Part shown: positions 44,084 to 53,364 of the stretch, piece by piece
Numbering within the stretch: the first letter of the stretch is position 1
Layout of the letters: each line of letters starts with the position of its first letter
NCBI GenBank assembly: GCA_965229935.1
Contig: CBDDKB010000002.1
Coordinates: 682,001 to 746,000, forward strand
Reading direction: 5' to 3'
Length of the DNA: 64,000 bases
DNA from: SPJN01 sp965229935
Lineage (GTDB): Bacteria > Pseudomonadota > Alphaproteobacteria > SPJN01
Translations under genes and position numbers: made by a program
Notes under the pieces: model-generated
The model's database searches: none
What the model was told of the DNA's origin: nothing
What the model saw: only the letters and a program-made list of their open reading frames with translations

Positions 44084-46354
44084 CTAATTTCCTGCCAATT
44101 GACGCCGTTTGGCCTGATTGACGAAGATCGGGCTGGACCAGGCGCGCTGGGCACTTGGTGCGGTGCAATCCTCTGATCTTGGCACCCGATAGTCGCCGTA
44201 ACAGGGATTGACCTTGATGCAATTCCCATCAGCGTCGTACTCACAGCGGAATTTGTCAGCATTGATAACCATGGAAGGCTCTTCAATCGCGCGGGCATAA
44301 TAAACCGCATCGCGCCCCAATGTTTCAAATTCGGGATCAGAAAAGCTGACCGCGCAACCATTAGGGTCTTGCCCGCAATCAAAGCTTCTCCAAGGATCAT
44401 CGATCAGCGAGGCAATATCCTCATCAGGTGAAATTTGCGGGCGAATGCGCACAATTTCGATCTTTGAGATCAAGCGCCGCTCGTCAGAGGGGTTGTAACA
44501 CTCATTCTTGCAGATATAGGCCAGCCGTTCCGGGCCCAACGCGTCCTCGGCATAGTCCGGGCAGCCGGGGCGCTGCTTGAAGGAACCTACCGCCTTCACC
44601 CTGAATTGTGGCGTTTGGGCAAGGCTGGTTTCGCTGCCCATCGGCAGGGACGTGCCATCAGGACCGTTGACCAGATTGAACCACAACAGAATACGAGGGC
44701 CAGAGGTGCCGTAAACTTCCTTTTGATCAAGCGCATCCCAAATGGCGTTACGGTCGCGCCCTTTACTGTGAACTGCAATTAACCCGCCTGTCTGGAAGTA
44801 TGAGCTTTGCCGCTCAGTCTCTAAAGCCTGAAACAGATTTGTTTGGGAATCGATCAGCTCCTGCTGATTGCGATAGCTGCGTGATTGGGGAAGCGGGGGC
44901 GAGGTATCGCGTGCAAGGTCTGCGATTTCCTTGCTTGTTGCGCCAATCCCGTCCGTCATTGCCGGGCGATTGACCTCCTTATAGCCTGTGCCCGGACGTG
45001 CTGAGTGGACATCGGATGATGCCATAAAGGCGAATTTGAAACGACGCGGCTTGTCAGGATTGTCAAAATTGGTCAGTGCCAAAATATATTGTGCCGACCC
45101 GCCGGGGCGGTAATTAAAGCTTGGTTGGAAACAGTCGGTGCATTGACCGGACTCCAGCCAATCTTCGGGATGTACTCCGGGAATTGCTAAGGGGCCGGCT
45201 GCGTTCAATCGGGCATAATCAAGCCGGGCCTTGGCGGCTAGGCTGTCGCATTCACCATCATCCATGCCTGCGGCCTCGCACCGGCTGCGGATGATCTCGC
45301 CCGCACGCCAACATGATGGCAGGTAGCCTTCTGTTGGTTCGGGGCATGAATTTGTGTAACTGTCCGTCGCGTCAGTATAGGTCACTGCGCGCCAGGGGCG
45401 ATATTCTTCCGAATTGCCGTGGCCTGAATAGACCTCGATCATCGTTTGGCGGTCATCATCTTGCATGTCGCCAACAAGTTGCTTGTCCCAGGTGGAGCCG
45501 GGGGGTGTGTAAAACCCCCAACTGGTGCCGTGGGGAATGACTATGGCGCGATGACCCCAATCGTCTAATTTGGCAAATAGCTCAGCAGGGGTTGCTGCAT
45601 CCTCGTAACAGGAGGTGGGCATGTCGCGCACGGGAACATCTTGCGGACAATGGTCAAGGCCCGCACGTTCTGCAAAAAAGCGGGTCATGGTCCAATAGCG
45701 GTCATCTTTTTGCGTGACGACCGCTAGGACGGCGAGCCAACTTGGAAAGCTGAGCGCTTGTGCTGTTTGGCTGCGGGATGCGATGGGGCGCGCTGGAATC
45801 TTCTCAGGCTCAAGGTCGGCCAAGATGACGTTCTTGTGGCCGTAATGATTGGCGACGGTCAGGCCAACTTGTGTCCATTCCCACCCAAGGAACGCAACAG
45901 TGTCCGGGTTCTGTTGATCGCCTGCTGCCGCATTGCACTGGCGGATCGTGTCTACAATTTCTTCCCAGTGGCGATAGGGCATGTTTTCGGCATGATCGGT
46001 GATGGACCAGAAATCAAGCGCTGAACAAAAACGGGCAAAGTCACATGCATCTGCCGGCGGGTGGGAGCCTTCGCCACCGAGCAGGGGTAGGCTGCCCATA
46101 AAGGCGTCAGTAGAAAATGTAGTGTGAACGTGGAAATCACCAAACAGGATTTGTTTGCTTAGGTCGCCGCCAACATGATAGGTCGCGGCCTTTTGCGCGC
46201 CGATGCGGGCTACTGTTACAGCGTCGGGGCGTGATTGCTTGGCAATTGTGCCGGGGCCCTCATGCTCCCCATACCAACCGGCTGCAATGGAAAAGTAGGC
46301 AGCCGCAAGTAACAGGATGACAGCACCAAGGCCCAGTAGGATTTTCTTTAACAT
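44084..46354 (-). CDS. DUF3604 protein, PHP-like metal site
   Basis: A 756-residue envelope protein with an N-terminal transmembrane segment or uncleaved signal (about residues 4-25). The DUF3604 domain begins with GDFHVHTTFSTDAF and WSITDHAENM, which resemble the metal-binding HxH and DH motifs of PHP phosphoesterases. Later blocks include IPHGTSWGFYTPPGS, EVYSGHGNSEEYRPW and SSDVHSARPGTGYKEVNR. Function is unknown; the predicted location is periplasmic. The many Cys (more than ten) suit disulfides. It lies between the export operon and a hexapeptide acyltransferase, but an actual role in polysaccharide modification is not shown. Confidence 0.85.
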   Translation of the reverse strand: MLKKILLGLGAVILLLAAAYFSIAAGWYGEHEGPGTIAKQSRPDAVTVARIGAQKAATYHVGGDLSKQILFGDFHVHTTFSTDAFMGSLPLLGGEGSHPPADACDFARFCSALDFWSITDHAENMPYRHWEEIVDTIRQCNAAAGDQQNPDTVAFLGWEWTQVGLTVANHYGHKNVILADLEPEKIPARPIASRSQTAQALSFPSWLAVLAVVTQKDDRYWTMTRFFAERAGLDHCPQDVPVRDMPTSCYEDAATPAELFAKLDDWGHRAIVIPHGTSWGFYTPPGSTWDKQLVGDMQDDDRQTMIEVYSGHGNSEEYRPWRAVTYTDATDSYTNSCPEPTEGYLPSCWRAGEIIRSRCEAAGMDDGECDSLAAKARLDYARLNAAGPLAIPGVHPEDWLESGQCTDCFQPSFNYRPGGSAQYILALTNFDNPDKPRRFKFAFMASSDVHSARPGTGYKEVNRPAMTDGIGATSKEIADLARDTSPPLPQSRSYRNQQELIDSQTNLFQALETERQSSYFQTGGLIAVHSKGRDRNAIWDALDQKEVYGTSGPRILLWFNLVNGPDGTSLPMGSETSLAQTPQFRVKAVGSFKQRPGCPDYAEDALGPERLAYICKNECYNPSDERRLISKIEIVRIRPQISPDEDIASLIDDPWRSFDCGQDPNGCAVSFSDPEFETLGRDAVYYARAIEEPSMVINADKFRCEYDADGNCIKVNPCYGDYRVPRSEDCTAPSAQRAWSSPIFVNQAKRRQLAGN

Positions 46355-46509
46355 TATGCCCCCGCAATATCTTGGATGTATGCTGAAGTGTAAGGGCAGG
46401 TCTTAATTACGGCAAGACATATGGTGGGCTTTGATATCCGGTCTTGATAGGATAAACAGAACCAGTCTGCTGGATGCGGGCAAAATCGGTGAAATTTGAG
46501 GGTAGGCTT

Positions 46510-47235
46510 ATGCGGCGCGATCACAGACCCCTATGGATGAAGAATATAGAGGGGCGGTACAATCGCTGGTATGTGGATCGGTATATCCGCCCCCGCTTTG
46601 ATAGTGTGGGAGAGCGGCTTTACATCATTCACCCAAAATATTTTGAACCGTCCGGGCCGCGAATTAATGTCGGTGATGCGCTTTATTCCATCGCTATGCC
46701 CGACAACCCGGTACGTGTTTCTGTCTGGCCTAGTGGTGAGCTTGAGGCCAGTCTGACAATCGGTGACAATGTGTTGTTGTCCCCCGGTGTGCGACTAACC
46801 GCGGGAAATTCTATCACTGTTGAAGACAATGTGATGTTCGCCGCCAACTCCTACGTGACCGACGCGGACTGGCATGGCATCTATGCGCGCGAATTGCCAA
46901 TCGGGATCAGCCGCCCGGTCGTGATCAAAGAAAATGCCTGGATTTGTGATTCAGCAATCATTCTGAAGGGGGTCACGATTGGCCGTAATGCGATTGTTGC
47001 AGCAGGCGCTGTTGTGACCCGCGATGTGCCGGACAATGCCATTGTTGCAGGGAGCCCGGCGCAGGTTGTCAAAATGCTTGACCCTGAACACCCGATGTCT
47101 ACACGAGCTGACATGTTCAACAGCCCCGATTTTGACTTTGATCGTTTGGTTGCTGATCTGAACAAGCTAGAGCTGACAGGCAATAGTTTGCTGGGTTTCT
47201 TGCGGGCGAAATTCATGCCCAAGGTCGGCGACTAA
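46510..47235 (+). CDS. left-handed beta-helix (hexapeptide) acyltransferase
   Basis: A 241-residue LbH-type acyltransferase. Hexapeptide repeats run from about ASLTIGDNVLLSPGVRL to GVTIGRNAIVAAGAVVTRDVP, ending with the typical IVAGSPAQVVK. The insertion loop after the fourth coil holds DADWHGIYAR, where the His is the probable catalytic base. Sugar O- or N-acetylation or similar acyl transfer is likely. Start choice: the frame opens at ATG 46474, but ATG 46510 has GAGGG 7 nt upstream. Its last three codons run into a 15-bp tandem repeat that carries the stop codon. Confidence 0.85.
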   Translation: MRRDHRPLWMKNIEGRYNRWYVDRYIRPRFDSVGERLYIIHPKYFEPSGPRINVGDALYSIAMPDNPVRVSVWPSGELEASLTIGDNVLLSPGVRLTAGNSITVEDNVMFAANSYVTDADWHGIYARELPIGISRPVVIKENAWICDSAIILKGVTIGRNAIVAAGAVVTRDVPDNAIVAGSPAQVVKMLDPEHPMSTRADMFNSPDFDFDRLVADLNKLELTGNSLLGFLRAKFMPKVGD

Positions 47236-47268
47236 CGCGTCGGCGACTAACGCGTCGGTGACTAACTG
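47224..47268. repeat. 15-bp tandem repeat, three copies
   Basis: GTCGGCGACTAACGC occurs twice exactly (47224-47238, 47239-47253) and a third time with changes (47254-47268, GTCGGTGACTAACTG). The first copy encodes the last residues and stop of the acyltransferase; the copies extend to just before the znuB stop on the other strand. Confidence 0.9.
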
Positions 47269-47272
47269 TGCG

Positions 47273-48091
47273 TTAGCGCCGGATAATCCTGTTATTGCCG
47301 ACAAGGCTGGCAAGAAATAACGCCGTCGCGATTGAGATGATGGCAGGCCCCGCCGGCGCATTGACCATCAGCGATAAAATCAAACCGCCAAATACCGATA
47401 TGGCACCGATGATGATGGCGCCGACCGCCATCTGTTCGGGGCCCGATGCGATGCGGCGGGCCGATGCTGCTGGTATAATCAACAGCGCGCTGATCAAAAG
47501 CGCCCCCACCACCTTGATGCCTAGTCCAACGACCGCGCCGGTAATGAGCATCAGTAGTAATCTGTATAACCGCACGTCATATCCATCGGCGGCAGCTAGT
47601 TCTTGGTTGAGTGTTAGGGCCAGCAAGCCGCGCCAAAATCGGTACAGCACGATTAGGCCAATTATTGTCGTCGCGGTCATGATCAACAAATGCTGGGTCG
47701 TGACTGCAAGAATATCACCAAACAAGAATTGATTTATGCCGCCTGCAAGCCCACCCGACATGCTGGCTAGCAATAGTCCGACCGCCAAACCACCATGGGC
47801 CAACACGCCCAATAATGTGTCGAGCGCCAAGCCATAGCGACCTTCTGCATATGTCAGAAAAAGCGCGACCGCTGCGACGATGGCGATCATGCCGACAGGC
47901 GCGCCGACCCCGATCAGGGCACCGATGCCGATCCCTAAAATCGACGCATGGGCAAGCGTATCGCCAAAAAATGCCTGTCGCCGCCAAATCAAGAAACAGC
48001 CTAAGGGGCCGGTCAACATGACAAGCAGCAGCCCGGCACCAAGTGCGCGGGTCATAAACGGTTCTGTGACAAATAAGGAAAGACTATCCAT
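47273..48091 (-). CDS. znuB: zinc ABC transporter permease ZnuB
   Basis: ABC-3 family metal permease (272 residues) with about eight transmembrane helices. Typical sequences are GCFLIWRRQAFFGDTLAHASILG near the N-terminus, QFLFGDILAV and VGALLISALLIIPAASARRIA. It imports zinc (or manganese) together with a binding protein and the ATPase ZnuC. It is divergent from znuA with about 50 bp between the starts. No znuC lies on either side, which is unusual. Confidence 0.92.
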   Translation of the reverse strand: MDSLSLFVTEPFMTRALGAGLLLVMLTGPLGCFLIWRRQAFFGDTLAHASILGIGIGALIGVGAPVGMIAIVAAVALFLTYAEGRYGLALDTLLGVLAHGGLAVGLLLASMSGGLAGGINQFLFGDILAVTTQHLLIMTATTIIGLIVLYRFWRGLLALTLNQELAAADGYDVRLYRLLLMLITGAVVGLGIKVVGALLISALLIIPAASARRIASGPEQMAVGAIIIGAISVFGGLILSLMVNAPAGPAIISIATALFLASLVGNNRIIRR

Positions 48092-48142
48092 AGCCGCCTA
48101 CATAAGCTAAATCATACCGTCCTGATAGTGGAAAGATCGTTT

Positions 48143-48997
48143 ATGTTGCGCTTGTTGCGATTAAAATTGCTGGTGCTGACGTTGGCGTCATCGGTCGTGG
48201 TGACCGCTGCAGCAGACAGTCATGCCACCAAAAAAGTGGTCGTGACCTTGCCATTATTCGGTTTTGTGGTCGCGCAAATTGTGCCTGACGCCGATGTGAC
48301 TGCGCTGGTCGAAGACCATGAAGATGCGCATCATGCCGCCCTAACGCCCAAGGAACGATTTGCCCTGTCGCGCGCCGATTTGATCGTACGCGCAGGAACC
48401 ATTGAAGAGGCGATGGACAGGGTTCTATCTGCCCCCAGCCTGAAAGATAAAGTCCTTCGGCTCGATCTGTTGATTGGCAAGGAAAAGGGGTGGAGTGAGG
48501 CGCTTTCCGATGCACCAGCGCAGCAGCATTTCTGGTTTGACCCGTCCTTGATGCCCTATGTGGTGAAGGCAATAGCTGACAGATTGGGGGTGGCTGAGGC
48601 GCAATCAATAAAGGATGATTTTGCAGCATTAGACACTCAAATAGCTGCTATGCTGGCCCCTTTTGCGGGCCGTGATGTCATAACACTCCACGATGGTTTG
48701 GGGCGTTTTATCGACCGCTATGGATTGCAAGGCTTGGCGGCAGAGGCACATGAGCATGAAGCGGGAATGAGCGCTGCTGACATGGCGCATCTGCGGCATG
48801 AGTTGGAGGATCATCCGGGCGCTTGCGTGGTTGCCGCCTACGATACAAGTGATGCTGTTTTGGCGACCTTGCTTGACGGGACGTCGGCGCAGGCCATGCG
48901 CTTTGACTTTATTGGTGGGCGCTATGACAGCTATCGCAATATGATGTTGGCGCTTGCGGGCGGGCTGGTTGATTGTTTTGGCGCGGTCAGCCCTTAA
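48143..48997 (+). CDS. znuA: zinc ABC transporter substrate-binding protein ZnuA
   Basis: Periplasmic cluster A-I metal-binding protein (284 residues) with a signal peptide (cleavage near TAAA-DS). Metal-site regions: EDHEDAHHAALTPKERF (an acidic/His-rich stretch), QQHFWFDPSLMPYV, ITLHDGLGRFIDRYGL and AAYDTSDAVLATLL. The pattern of His residues matches ZnuA. The frame opens at GTG 48128, but ATG 48143 has GGAAAG 7 nt upstream. It is divergent from znuB and overlaps the convergent DUF423 gene by 11 bp. Mn specificity cannot be excluded. Confidence 0.88.
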   Translation: MLRLLRLKLLVLTLASSVVVTAAADSHATKKVVVTLPLFGFVVAQIVPDADVTALVEDHEDAHHAALTPKERFALSRADLIVRAGTIEEAMDRVLSAPSLKDKVLRLDLLIGKEKGWSEALSDAPAQQHFWFDPSLMPYVVKAIADRLGVAEAQSIKDDFAALDTQIAAMLAPFAGRDVITLHDGLGRFIDRYGLQGLAAEAHEHEAGMSAADMAHLRHELEDHPGACVVAAYDTSDAVLATLLDGTSAQAMRFDFIGGRYDSYRNMMLALAGGLVDCFGAVSP

Positions 48998-49361
48998 GTT
49001 TCAATCCGGCAGCAGCCATTGCGGCCCAGCCAGCCATTAGGGTCAAGCCGCCGACAGGTGTGACCATGATCAAGGCCTTTGATCCCGCTGCGCCATAAAG
49101 ATAAAGCGGCCCGGCAAATAACATCGTGCCCAAAACGATCAGCCATCCGGCCAGACGCAGCGTACCGGATTGCGGCAGGTGGTGAGCCAATGCCGCCACG
49201 CCCAATAGGGCAATTGCGTGCAATAAATGGTAGTTGGCCCCCGTTTCAAAGGCTGACAATTGTGCCTCGTCAGCAAGTGATTGCAACCCGTGTGCGCCAA
49301 AGGCCCCGGCAGCTATTGCCACCACCCCGTTCAATCCTGATAAGATAAGCCAAAGCCGCAT
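48987..49361 (-). CDS. DUF423 membrane protein
   Basis: A small (124-residue) protein with four transmembrane segments. AIAAGAFGAHGLQ near the N-terminus, ETGANYHLLHAIALL and the C-terminal VTPVGGLTLMAGWAAMA are the DUF423 signature. Function unknown. The start is ATG 49359-49361. It is divergent from recX with a gap of only about 40 bp and overlaps the 3' end of znuA. Confidence 0.92.
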   Translation of the reverse strand: MRLWLILSGLNGVVAIAAGAFGAHGLQSLADEAQLSAFETGANYHLLHAIALLGVAALAHHLPQSGTLRLAGWLIVLGTMLFAGPLYLYGAAGSKALIMVTPVGGLTLMAGWAAMAAAGLKLKG

Positions 49362-49399
49362 TCCGTCCCCTTTCGATTCTGGTGCCTAACAACAGCATA

Positions 49400-50038
49400 A
49401 TGACCGAGATTGATCCAGATAGTGATGAGCCGAAAAAGGCCAAAAAGCGCAAAATCCCCAAGCCTATGACTTATGATCGGCTGGAATATCGCGCCTATGC
49501 CCATATTGGTCGTTTTGCCTGCTCTGAAGAAGAATTGCGGCGCGTTCTGGTCAGGGCCCTTCGCCGCAACGCCCAATTTCATCCGCTTGAAGACGAAAAG
49601 GCAGAAGAGGCAGAAGGCTGGATCGAAAAAATCATGCAGAAACTGGGCAACATGGGCCTGTTGGATGACAGTGCCTATGCTGCCCTGAAAGTGCGCAGCG
49701 GGCACCGCCAGGGCAAGGGCATGCGCGCCATGCGCTTTGATTTGGGCCGACGTGGTGTCGGTGATGACGAGATTGAGGACGGTGTGCGCCAGTTGGCGGC
49801 GGAGGAGGGGTATGACACCCCCGCCGACGCAGATTTGGTCGCAGCGATAGAATTCGTGCGCCGCCGGAAACTTGGCCCGTGCCGTAAGGATGAGGAGAAG
49901 CGGGCAGAAACCCGCAATAAGGATATGCAAGCCTTGGCGCGGCGTGGCTTCGGCTTGGACATTATTCGCAAGGTCATGGATGCCCGCGACGAATCGGAGC
50001 TTGATCTATTACGGCAAACTGTGGTCCAAAATATGTAA
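49400..50038 (+). CDS. recX: RecX-family regulatory protein
   Basis: A 212-residue RecX-type protein, expected to bind RecA filaments and limit recombination. Three-helix repeats are visible: the first around RLEYRAYAHIGRFACSEEEL, the central ALKVRSGHRQGKGMRAMRFD with LGRRGVGDDEIEDGV, and the third around LARRGFGLDIIRKVMD. A basic N-terminal extension precedes them. The start is uncertain: GTG 49382 is also open, and neither start has a clear ribosome site; ATG 49400 is chosen. recA is not adjacent. Confidence 0.82.
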   Translation: MTEIDPDSDEPKKAKKRKIPKPMTYDRLEYRAYAHIGRFACSEEELRRVLVRALRRNAQFHPLEDEKAEEAEGWIEKIMQKLGNMGLLDDSAYAALKVRSGHRQGKGMRAMRFDLGRRGVGDDEIEDGVRQLAAEEGYDTPADADLVAAIEFVRRRKLGPCRKDEEKRAETRNKDMQALARRGFGLDIIRKVMDARDESELDLLRQTVVQNM

Positions 50039-50134
50039 CTATGCTTATGTATGGGTAATCAGCCCAATATGGGTTTTGAGTACAAGACACTGCCTGATCT
50101 GCCAAAATATGGTGATCAGCATTAGGGGGATACT

Positions 50135-51574
50135 ATGCAGCAACTTTCCGCGCTCGACGCCTCGTTCCTTTATTTGGACACGCCGAACACACCGATGCAT
50201 GTGGGTGGGCTGGCAATCTATGATCCCTCAACCGCTCCGGGTGGTATAGTTCGGTTCAAGGAGATTCTGGATCATATGCAAAAACGACTGCATCTGGCCC
50301 GGTCTACACGACAAAAGCTGGTGCGTGTTCCCCTGAACCTTGATCACCCTTATTGGATAGAAGATCCCAAATTCGATATCGAATTTCATGTCCGCCATAT
50401 CCGTCTGCCTGCGCCGGGTGATTGGCGGCAATTATGCATTCAGGTTGCGCGCCTACATTCCCGCCCCATCGACCAGAACCATCCTTTGTGGGAAATGTTC
50501 GTGATCGAAGGGTTGGACAATATTCCCGGCGTGCCCGAAGGCTCATACGCGATTTATACAAAGACCCATCATGCAGCGATTGATGGTGCCACTGGTGCAG
50601 AACTGACCGCAGTGATGCATGATCTGACAGCCGAAGCACCGGCCTTGAATACCCGCGATACATGGGTGCCGGACCGTGTGCCGACAGATGCAGAACTGAT
50701 GACGCGCGCGATTGGTAACAATGTGCGGCGGCCCACCAAGCTGTGGGAAATTGCGTCCAATGCAGCGCCGGGCTTTGCCAAGGTTGCCTTGAACAATCTG
50801 CGCGGCAATGACGAGTTGAAGGCCTATGACCACCCCGTGCCCAAGGTGCGCTTTAATGGTCGCGTTGGTCCGAACCGTGTTGTTGAAGCGATCCGCTTTT
50901 CACTTGAAGACGCAAAGGCGATAAAGAACGCCGTGCCGGGCGCAACAATCAATGATGCCATGCTTGCCTTAGTAGGCGGTGCCTTGCGCCGTTACCTTGA
51001 TCATTATGGTGAGTTGCCAGACGATTCACTGGTGGCCATGGCGCCGATTAATGTTCGCACCAAGGAACAGGAAGGTGCCGGCGGCAATCAGGTGTCGCAA
51101 ATGCTTGTGACTGTGAGCAGTGATATCGAAAATGGCGCTGAACGCCTTGCTGCCGTGCATGAAGGCACCTCAAAATCCAAGGCGATGACCGATGCTATCG
51201 GTGCGCGCAACATGACGGACATGACCCAGTTTTTGCCCAGCTCACTAGCCGGGCTGGCGGCGCGTCTATACACAAGGTTGGGCGTCGCCAATCAGGCGCG
51301 TCCCTTCTTCAACTGTGTGGTGACCAATGTGCCAGGGCCGCAAGTGCCCTTGTTTGCGGCAGGTGCTGAAATGATCGGGAATTTCGGCCTTGGTCCGATT
51401 TTTGATGGGGTTGGCCTGATTCACGCGATTACAAGCTATAATGGTGAAATCGCAGTGACAGCAGTGGCTTGCCGCCAGATGATGCCTGATCCTGATTATT
51501 ATGCAGAATGCCTACAGGCAAGCTTGGACGAATTGAAAGCAAGTTGCGCTGCAGTCACCGAACAGGTTGCCTAA
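50135..51574 (+). CDS. wax ester synthase / diacylglycerol acyltransferase (WS/DGAT)
   Basis: Acyltransferase (479 residues) that esterifies alcohols or diacylglycerol with acyl-CoA to make storage wax esters or triacylglycerol at the membrane. The catalytic HHxxxDG motif is in KTHHAAIDGATG (about residue 146). The N-terminal LSALDASFLYLDTPNTPMHVGG and the C-terminal NVPGPQVPLF are typical. The start is ATG 50135, with AGGGGG just upstream. It appears monocistronic. Some members have acyl acceptors other than the two named, so the product is not certain. Confidence 0.93.
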   Translation: MQQLSALDASFLYLDTPNTPMHVGGLAIYDPSTAPGGIVRFKEILDHMQKRLHLARSTRQKLVRVPLNLDHPYWIEDPKFDIEFHVRHIRLPAPGDWRQLCIQVARLHSRPIDQNHPLWEMFVIEGLDNIPGVPEGSYAIYTKTHHAAIDGATGAELTAVMHDLTAEAPALNTRDTWVPDRVPTDAELMTRAIGNNVRRPTKLWEIASNAAPGFAKVALNNLRGNDELKAYDHPVPKVRFNGRVGPNRVVEAIRFSLEDAKAIKNAVPGATINDAMLALVGGALRRYLDHYGELPDDSLVAMAPINVRTKEQEGAGGNQVSQMLVTVSSDIENGAERLAAVHEGTSKSKAMTDAIGARNMTDMTQFLPSSLAGLAARLYTRLGVANQARPFFNCVVTNVPGPQVPLFAAGAEMIGNFGLGPIFDGVGLIHAITSYNGEIAVTAVACRQMMPDPDYYAECLQASLDELKASCAAVTEQVA

Positions 51575-51589
51575 GGCGCAATTATCTTT

Positions 51590-52696
51590 CTACTGATGGG
51601 CAAGCCAGCTGATCGCTTCGCGCGAGGTCAGCTCGCCTTGGCGCAGCACGTCATTTTTCCAGCGTAAATCCTGCGGGTAAAAGGCGTCGCGTATGGCTTG
51701 CTTTATCGCGGGGGCGTCATCGCCTGTCGGGTCACCCCACGCATAGAGCCAATTGTCATCACGCAGCGCCGCGGACACGGCAACAGAATCGACAGTGCCG
51801 AATTCCAGCGCGGTGGAAATGGTTAGGGCAGGGGCCAATTCCTGCCAAAAGGCCATATCGATGGTGCCGCTAAGCGCAGCAGACGTACTTTTTGCGGCGT
51901 CGTCTTGAGGTCGAGTGGAAGTGACACCCTGTGCCCAAATGGTTGACGCTGTTTTGAATATTTCGCTGTCTGACGGGTCTTCCATAATCAGCTCGCCCAC
52001 GCCGGGGTCGCCAAGTCCTGTGTGCACATCAAGGATGACGCAATGTGTCAGGCCCTTGGCTAATTTCTGCAGGTAGGTCCTAATCATCTGGTTCGACCAG
52101 CTAGGCTTGTCCCCGCCATAAAATATGCCTTTTGGGAACTCATATTGGCCCTGTGATACAGCAGCCTGAAAGGCCTCAAACCCGTGGTCGGCAACATAGG
52201 CGCGGATTGCTTGTTGACTGGCTGCCTGTGTTGCTTCGTCCCTTGCTTTTGGGTTCAACGCATCATTGATGGTGCGATAGCCGTCATTGGCGGGCAAGGT
52301 GCCGCTGTCGTGGTCAATGAAGTTGCGGTTAAGGTCGACATTGTCTTCATTCACACGGCGATCATGGGCAAAGCCATAAGGATTGATAGCGTGGATCAAA
52401 GTCACGCCCACAGTGGGGGGCAGCTTGTCAAACAGCCCCTTTGTCAAAAGCGCGGTTTGAATGGCTGATCCGGCATAACCTTCTATGCCGTGGGTGCCTG
52501 ACGACAGGATTAGCCTTTTGGTGGCATCGCCGGGCAGGGCGCCACAATGGACAATATCAGTTGCAAGTGCTGCGCCATCGGGGCCGGTCAGCTGGTGATG
52601 GTGGCTGATAACATCAAAGCCATGGTCATGCGCAGCCTTTAAAAAAGCTGCGCGTGCCATTTGATAATCAGCGCTGAACCAGTTTTGCTCCGCCAC
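51590..52696 (-). CDS. DUF2817, M14-like zinc carboxypeptidase
   Basis: A 368-residue protein of the DUF2817 family, related in fold to M14 carboxypeptidases and succinylglutamate desuccinylase. SSGTHGIEGYAG gives the zinc HxxE pair, NEDNVDLNRNF the conserved NR substrate motif, and VILDVHTGLGDPG the third zinc His. No signal peptide is seen. The substrate is unknown. The start is GTG 52696; a GGGGG tract lies a few bases upstream. An ATG overlapping it is out of frame. It is convergent with the WS/DGAT gene. Confidence 0.87.
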   Translation of the reverse strand: MAEQNWFSADYQMARAAFLKAAHDHGFDVISHHHQLTGPDGAALATDIVHCGALPGDATKRLILSSGTHGIEGYAGSAIQTALLTKGLFDKLPPTVGVTLIHAINPYGFAHDRRVNEDNVDLNRNFIDHDSGTLPANDGYRTINDALNPKARDEATQAASQQAIRAYVADHGFEAFQAAVSQGQYEFPKGIFYGGDKPSWSNQMIRTYLQKLAKGLTHCVILDVHTGLGDPGVGELIMEDPSDSEIFKTASTIWAQGVTSTRPQDDAAKSTSAALSGTIDMAFWQELAPALTISTALEFGTVDSVAVSAALRDDNWLYAWGDPTGDDAPAIKQAIRDAFYPQDLRWKNDVLRQGELTSREAISWLAHQ

Positions 52697-52730
52697 ATGC
52701 CCCCGCTATGTGTTGTGCGCGTAATAGCGT

Positions 52731-53141
52731 CTATTCTGAATAGGTTTTCAAATAGGCGATAATGGCATCAAGATCGCTATCTTTTCTAAGGCCCGAAAAT
52801 GCCATTTTTGTTTTAGGAACAAATTTGCGCGGCGCAGCCAGATAGGCCCGCAAAGTTTCGTCGGTCCAAACCAGACCTTCGTCACCCTTGGCCTCCATTG
52901 CGCGAGAGAATTTGTACCCCTCAAGCGACCCTGCCTTACGGCCAATAATATTGTTAAGCTGAGGCCCGACTTTGTTTTTGGCCTTTTCGCCAACCATGTG
53001 GCAGGCCTTGCACTTTTTATAGACTTTTGCGCCCTTTTCGGCCAAGTCATCGCTGGCAAAACTGGCATTTGCCATGCCAAGGCCCAAGGTTGCGCCCAAA
53101 ATAAGCGCTGCAACTGTTTGGCGATCCATCTTGAATGACAT
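52731..53141 (-). CDS. class I cytochrome c (c2/c552-like)
   Basis: Small periplasmic electron carrier (136 residues). A signal peptide (about residues 1-29, cleavage near SFA-SD) precedes the haem site CKACH. GPQLNNIIGRKAG and the distal Met in VPKTKMAFSG complete the class I fold. About 106 mature residues match cytochrome c2 in size. It probably shuttles electrons between the bc1 complex and an oxidase. It is upstream of the DUF2817 gene on the same strand (34 bp). Confidence 0.95.
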   Translation of the reverse strand: MSFKMDRQTVAALILGATLGLGMANASFASDDLAEKGAKVYKKCKACHMVGEKAKNKVGPQLNNIIGRKAGSLEGYKFSRAMEAKGDEGLVWTDETLRAYLAAPRKFVPKTKMAFSGLRKDSDLDAIIAYLKTYSE

Positions 53142-53364
53142 GTTGTCGTCCTTTTCTATGTGCCTATAGCCCTTAACCTTTCAATAAGCGCAGGGGGCAA
53201 TATCGTCCAGTCCTGCGGGGCCAGCATCTTGTCGCATCAATTTATGCGAACCAATTGTGACCGGAATTTGAACCTGCGGTGGCAAAACGAATATTGCGAG
53301 CAATGTCTTTTCAAATCGAAATTATTATGGTGAATTAAAGGGATAGGGCGTCGAGGGGGAAGAT

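Noticed and set aside
52748..53113. Overlapping frame in the cytochrome c gene
   Set aside because: Same strand but a different frame; the haem motif and signal peptide are only in the 52731-53141 frame.
53232..53249. TCGCAT-N6-ATGCGA dyad before mlaE
   Set aside because: Perfect but only six base pairs and matching no operator that I know; such dyads arise by chance in a window of this size.
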